NCBI GenBank assembly: GCA_029259935.1
Contig: JAJDEH010000108.1
Span: 1-27,662 of the forward strand
Origin: Planctomycetota bacterium
Lineage (GTDB): Bacteria; Planctomycetota; Planctomycetia; Pirellulales; Pirellulaceae
DNA: 27,662 nt
Direction of reading: 5' to 3'
Made by a program: the position numbers and the translations under genes
The notes under the pieces: model-generated
The model's database searches: none
What the model was told of the DNA's origin: nothing
The model's input: only the letters and a program-made list of their open reading frames with translations
Shown here: positions 23,754-27,662 of the stretch, one piece after another
How positions within the stretch are numbered: the stretch's first letter is position 1
Layout: every line of letters begins with the position of its first letter

Positions 23754-24335
23754 ATGCGAACACTGGCAATCTGCACTTTTTTATCCGTTTCGATTTTGGG
23801 CTGTGCCTCACCGCACAAGACGGAACCTCAGGCGGCGGTGGAGCCGGACTTGCGTCGAGCGCACATGCTGGAAGACTTTGAAGAGAACCGAACGGCGGCC
23901 ATCTACAAGTCGGCGATCACTCGGTGGCAGCGCGGAGATTCCGTCGGTTGCAAAGATGTTCTCGTGAGATTGTTAGACCATTCGCCAGACCACACCGAAG
24001 CTCGTAGAACGCTCGCCGACTTGTACGTCGAGCTAGGTGACATGGAAGCCGCCGAGCGACAGATGCGAATCTTACTGGACCGCGATCCCGACGACGCCCA
24101 GGCCCATCACTCGCTTGGCTTGCTTATGGAGTCCGTCGGCAAGAAGCCGTTGGCCGCGGAGCAATTCGCGCGAGCGGTGGAACTCGAACCCACGAACGAG
24201 TTGTTCGCTCTTAGTCGGGAATCGTGTCGCGCCAACAATGCTGTCAGCGACGATTCGGACCTAGCCGAGGATGATTCCGAAGACCAACCAGCCACTCCGT
24301 CGGCGCAACGGGCAGCCTGGCACATTAGCGACTAG
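23754..24335 (+). CDS. TPR lipoprotein (PilF-like)
   Basis: The 193-residue protein starts MRTLAICTFLSVSILGC, a lipoprotein signal with the acylated Cys at residue 17. Three or so TPR motifs follow, e.g. HTEARRTLADLYVELGDMEA and AQAHHSLGLLMESVGKKPLA. The tail is acidic and Ser-rich. In other bacteria a TPR lipoprotein (PilF/PilW) pilots the secretin to the outer membrane, and its place right after pilQ suggests the same here, but that is an inference. The ATG at 23754 with GAAGGA eight bases before it is chosen over a GTG two codons upstream. Confidence 0.8.
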   Translation: MRTLAICTFLSVSILGCASPHKTEPQAAVEPDLRRAHMLEDFEENRTAAIYKSAITRWQRGDSVGCKDVLVRLLDHSPDHTEARRTLADLYVELGDMEAAERQMRILLDRDPDDAQAHHSLGLLMESVGKKPLAAEQFARAVELEPTNELFALSRESCRANNAVSDDSDLAEDDSEDQPATPSAQRAAWHISD

Positions 24336-24520
24336 TGGACTGTCCGAGCGGAAGATCCGGCTGGTGCGTCACGTTTCCAAGCCGTGGGGTGGGTCGAATA
24401 CCGGGCCATCGTCGTCGACTCACCGGGCCTTGCGGAAAATACCGTGATTTTACCGGCAAATGGAGCGCCCTAGGGAACTAATGCTGGCCTGCTTGCGTCG
24501 AACGGCTGGTTTTCCACAGA

Positions 24521-24552
24521 ACGGAGCAGCGATGAAACGGAGCAGCGATGAA
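24521..24552 (+). repeat. 16-bp tandem duplication covering a ribosome-binding site and start codon
   Basis: ACGGAGCAGCGATGAA occurs at 24521-24536 and again at 24537-24552. Each unit holds GGAG, five spacer bases and an ATG. The second ATG (24548) starts the secreted protein. The first (24532) is out of frame and would open a 17-codon peptide ending in TAA at 24583-24585. Confidence 0.8.
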
Positions 24553-25432
24553 TGCACCAACGAACACCAGCGTCGGTTATCTTAAATCGCGCGTACAAGC
24601 AGCGAGTGTGCTGATTGCGTTAATCACGGTCATGGTCGATTTCGCGCCGGCCCAGGAAAACGCGGCGGAAAAGTCGGCTCGGGCGCGGGGTATCGAAATC
24701 GTTCAGCGCTATGCCACTCAACATCGAATCTCGCCGGCCTCTGAACCGAACGCGCCGTTTGAACTCCACCCTCACCCGCTGATCAATTGGACAAACCCGA
24801 CCCGCGGCAACGTGTTTGGCGGCGTCTTTTTGTGGGTTCGCGAAGGCCGCCCCATGGTCTGTGGAGGCGTTTTTGTTTGGCATCAAAAATCAGGAATCGA
24901 ATTGACGCGAGAATTCCATTCGCTGACTAGCGAGCCGATCACGGCGAAATTCGGCGGAGAACGAATCTGGGAGCCCAACGTTCCTGGAATCAAGTTTCAA
25001 CCCGTTCCCGGTTCGAAGCCGCCCGGTGACTCTCGCGTCGTCCGCCGGCGGCAGATGAAGGGACTGGCCTCGCGTTTCTCCACGTCAATCTCGTATCGGA
25101 ATGTCGAGCCCAAGGCGTTGCGACTGTTGCCGACTCCCATCTACCGTTACGAAGTTCCGGAAGCGGGCGTGATTGACGGAGCAGTGATTGACGGAGCAAT
25201 CTTTGCCTTTGTGCAAGCGACCGACCCAGAAGCTCTGCTGCTGGTCGAAGCCCGCTCCGTTGGCGACAGTGTCCAGTGGCATTACGCTTTCGCGCGTTGC
25301 ACGGCTTGGGCGGTAACGGCTCGGCTGGAAGAGACGGTCGTATATGAGGCACCCATCTACGACTTCACGAACACAAAACAAACGGCCCCGTTCTTCAACA
25401 TCGGACGCACGATGGTCGACCTCAACCAGTAG
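24548..25432 (+). CDS. Secreted hypothetical protein
   Basis: I do not recognise the 294-residue product by name. A signal peptide is visible (VQAASVLIALITVMVDFAPA, cleaved after about residue 35), so it is exported. The mature part is beta-rich with repeated Trp and Phe positions (GNVFGGVFLWVREGRPMVCG) and no catalytic motif I can name. It looks like a planctomycete-specific secreted family. The start codon lies in a 16-bp duplication; GGAG precedes it by five bases. A 15-bp in-frame duplication inside the gene produces VIDGAVIDGA. It follows the TPR lipoprotein by 212 bp, a gap in which I see no signal. Confidence 0.7.
   Translation: MNAPTNTSVGYLKSRVQAASVLIALITVMVDFAPAQENAAEKSARARGIEIVQRYATQHRISPASEPNAPFELHPHPLINWTNPTRGNVFGGVFLWVREGRPMVCGGVFVWHQKSGIELTREFHSLTSEPITAKFGGERIWEPNVPGIKFQPVPGSKPPGDSRVVRRRQMKGLASRFSTSISYRNVEPKALRLLPTPIYRYEVPEAGVIDGAVIDGAIFAFVQATDPEALLLVEARSVGDSVQWHYAFARCTAWAVTARLEETVVYEAPIYDFTNTKQTAPFFNIGRTMVDLNQ
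25169..25198 (+). repeat. 15-bp in-frame tandem duplication
   Basis: GTGATTGACGGAGCA is repeated twice back to back inside the secreted protein gene, adding five residues (VIDGA) without disturbing the frame. Confidence 0.85.
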
Positions 25433-25714
25433 CGTGCTGCCGTAGATAGATGTGGTCCAACATCTCTTGCCACGGAAGCACGGCTATGTCCGTGATTCGC
25501 GGATCCAGTCGCGCCACTTCGACGGCCGCGCGGACACTTCCTTCCGCAAATCCGCCCGTGAGACGTTTCGATCCGAGCCGCCCCATCGTGCCACTTCCTT
25601 CGTAGCTATTACTACCTCACGGCCAGTCGATTGTCGGCAACCAAGAGTACATCTACAATCAACGCTCTTCTCTGCAAGTACTCTTCTCAGCCTCTCCTAT
25701 TGATCGTGGTTGTG
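25433..25714. other. Gap before the TIR gene
   Basis: No convincing gene. A hairpin CACGGA (25471-25476) / TCCGTG (25489-25494) lies 38 bases after the secreted protein stop and may help terminate its transcript, but it has no T-run. Confidence 0.3.
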
Positions 25715-27662
25715 ATGGCCGACGAATACTACGATGCTTTCCTCAGCTACTCTGCATCCAATCTCGGTTTCGCCGAGGAAGCGCATCGCCGCTTGACCGG
25801 CGCCGGTTTCAAAGTCTGGTTCGACAAAGTCCGCCTCAAGCCTGGGTTCCAGTGGCACAAGGAAATCAAGAACGGCTGCGAGGCGAGCCGGGTTCTCTTA
25901 CCTGTCCTTACGCCGCAATGGAAACTCTCCGAGTGGACCAAGTTCGAAACCTACGGTGCGGAAACGATCCTTCCGCTGGTCGTTGCCGGTGAAATCAAAG
26001 ACATCTTCACCGCGCCGCTGCTCCAATTCCAACATCTCTCCATCCATCTTGCCAACGACAGCAATTGGCAAGAACTGTTCGAGGCCCTAAGAACGCTGCT
26101 TGACCGCCCCGCATCCAAAATCCTTCCGCGGATCGTGGACGTGCAGTTCCAACCCAATCCGTACTTCGTCGGGCGTGAGCAGGAGCTGAATCTGATCCAT
26201 GAGCGGCTGCATCAACAGCCCGGCCCCGGCTTGACGCAAGCCCGAGTGCAAGCCGTCATCGCGCTGGGCGGTATTGGCAAGACGACTCTGGCGCGTCATT
26301 ACATGGAAAAATTCTGGCGTTGCTACCGTCATCTTTTTTGGGTCGATTGCAGGCTTGGCATCGAGAGCGAGATGGCCCGACTGTGTGGTCTGTTGCACCC
26401 CAAAACGATCGACTCGACCGACGTGACGGAAAAGGCACAAATGACCATGCGCACGCTGGCTGGCGACGAAGACCGGCTCTTGGTGCTGGACAACGCTCTG
26501 GACGAAGTGTCCATCGAACGCTGGATTCCGAAAAGAGGACACTGCCGCACGTTGATCACGTCGCGATTCGCTCACTTTTCGGCCGCCGTTGAAACGATCG
26601 AACTTGACGTATTCACGCCCGAACAGGCGCACTCTCTGCTAGTGGCACGTAGCGGACGACAGCCGTTCGAGATGCTTGCTGCCGACCAACAGAAAAATTG
26701 CTCGAAACTGGCCGAGCAGCTCGGCTATTTACCATTGGCTCTCGAACAGGCGGCGGCCTACATTCAGCAGCAAGGTAAACGGTTCACGTTCGCCGACTAT
26801 TGTCACCGCTACGAACGAGCGGCCGCTTCGCTGCTGAACAAGCACGTCCGAGGCTCGACCGAGTACCCTGAGCCCGTGCTGAACACCTGGAAAACGTCGC
26901 TGGACAAGCTCACGGTCGGTGCCAGGGCGATCATGCGCATAATGTCCTTTCTGGCTCCGACGCCCTTGCCGCTTAATACCTTAATCGAAGGTATCGAAGC
27001 GGTCCGGCAGGAATCATCCGCCGCGACGGGGTCGATGGCTGAGCCGGTCGGTGATGCCGAAGTGTGGATCGCCGACCAGATCGACCAGCTCCGAGCCTAC
27101 TCGATGGTCAGCGGCGACGGTCAGTCGATCACCTTGCACTCTCTAGTACAAACTGTCGAGCGATTGCAGCTCGGCATGCACCATCAATCGACCCTCGTCA
27201 GATCGCTCGGTTTGATTGATGCCGCCTTCGACAACTGCGGCTCCGACGTACAAACGTGGCCAATCCTCGACCCGTTGTCGAATCACGCGGAGACGGTCGC
27301 CAAGCACGCCGACAAGGCAGGAATCACCGACCCAACCGCTTCCGTGATGAACAAGGTCGCCTACTTTCTCTTTGCCAAGGCCCAATACGCCAAAGCCGAA
27401 TCGCTGATGCGCCGCGCGTTGGCCCTCGACGAACAGTCGCGAGAATCCGAACACCCCGACGTCGCTCGCGACCTCAACCACCTGGCGCTGCTGCTTCTGG
27501 CTACGAACCGTGTGGCTGAGGCCGAGCCGCTGATGCGCCGGGCACTGGCCATCAACGAGTACTACTACGGTGCCGACCACGGCGAAGTCGCGGCGTGCCT
27601 CGACAACTTGGCGAAACTACTTGAGGCCACCAACCGCCCGGCTGAGGCCGAACCGCTGTTGC
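25715..27662 (+). CDS. TIR-NB-ARC-TPR protein (NLR-like, likely antiphage), partial
   Basis: The visible 649 codons begin with a TIR domain (1-130): YDAFLSYSASN, the box FKVWFDKVRLKPG, and W74 followed by E78 in SEWTKFET, which sits where catalytic TIRs carry the NADase glutamate. An NB-ARC/STAND ATPase follows: Walker A GGIGKTT (185-191), Walker B LLVLDNA with D259, TLITSRF, the GLPL-like GYLPLALEQAAAYI, and an MHD-like LHSLVQ with H475. The C-terminal sensor (from about 548) is kinesin-light-chain-type TPR repeats (AEPLMRRALAINE). The window ends inside them. Related proteins sense phage and then degrade NAD+; that role is inferred. GTG at 25712 is an alternative start. Confidence 0.9.
   Translation, partial: MADEYYDAFLSYSASNLGFAEEAHRRLTGAGFKVWFDKVRLKPGFQWHKEIKNGCEASRVLLPVLTPQWKLSEWTKFETYGAETILPLVVAGEIKDIFTAPLLQFQHLSIHLANDSNWQELFEALRTLLDRPASKILPRIVDVQFQPNPYFVGREQELNLIHERLHQQPGPGLTQARVQAVIALGGIGKTTLARHYMEKFWRCYRHLFWVDCRLGIESEMARLCGLLHPKTIDSTDVTEKAQMTMRTLAGDEDRLLVLDNALDEVSIERWIPKRGHCRTLITSRFAHFSAAVETIELDVFTPEQAHSLLVARSGRQPFEMLAADQQKNCSKLAEQLGYLPLALEQAAAYIQQQGKRFTFADYCHRYERAAASLLNKHVRGSTEYPEPVLNTWKTSLDKLTVGARAIMRIMSFLAPTPLPLNTLIEGIEAVRQESSAATGSMAEPVGDAEVWIADQIDQLRAYSMVSGDGQSITLHSLVQTVERLQLGMHHQSTLVRSLGLIDAAFDNCGSDVQTWPILDPLSNHAETVAKHADKAGITDPTASVMNKVAYFLFAKAQYAKAESLMRRALALDEQSRESEHPDVARDLNHLALLLLATNRVAEAEPLMRRALAINEYYYGADHGEVAACLDNLAKLLEATNRPAEAEPLL

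Noticed and set aside
1..27662. CRISPR arrays, tRNA or rRNA genes
   Set aside because: No regularly spaced repeats and no tRNA-like cloverleaf or rRNA signature was seen in either strand by eye; a tRNA scan would settle this.

Overview
The window looks like a chromosomal segment of a planctomycete, probably Pirellulales-like. The evidence is a rightward type IV pilus/type II secretion-like operon with PilM, PilN, PilO, secretin and several pseudopilins in an arrangement I associate with planctomycetes, a planctomycete-style leucine-rich-repeat remnant, long gaps rich in short repeats, and a kinesin-light-chain-type TPR tail on a TIR/NB-ARC protein. The taxonomic call is an inference from gene content; there is no rRNA or other marker.

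Left part (1-3000, minus strand): a small helical protein, a GT4 glycosyltransferase and an enolase-superfamily (mandelate racemase-like) enzyme; the last two form a tight pair. Positions 3000-4060 hold no convincing gene, but they do contain one of two diverged copies of a ~200-bp intergenic repeat; the other copy is at 12691-12880.

Positions 3961-5481 look like a small integron-type cassette array without an integrase: three attC-like imperfect palindromes alternate with an AlkB-family dioxygenase gene and an unknown gene, all read rightward. Next to it lie a probable group II intron/retroelement leader remnant on the minus strand and a 5'-truncated SpoIIE/PP2C phosphatase, so 3.9-6.1 kb is a zone of insertion and decay.

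The 6.1-12.6 kb stretch is leftward: a flippase-like membrane protein and two PAPS-type sulfotransferases with overlapping ends (probably surface glycan modification), then def-fmt (formyl-methionine metabolism), pckA (gluconeogenesis) and a small membrane protein.

The rest is rightward. An ankyrin/SUFU-domain protein ends in a terminator. After an LRR remnant comes a compact unit with a good sigma70-type promoter, two hairpins and a T-run, placed 24 nt before the pilus operon. The operon runs 15445-23652 (two pseudopilins, a small membrane protein, a GspH-like pseudopilin, PilM, PilN, PilO, PilP-like, secretin) and is followed by a TPR lipoprotein and a secreted protein. ATPase (PilB/PilT), PilC, a clear major pilin and the prepilin peptidase are not in the window. 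The right edge carries the first 649 codons of a TIR-NB-ARC-TPR protein, a likely antiphage NLR-like sensor, cut by the window end.
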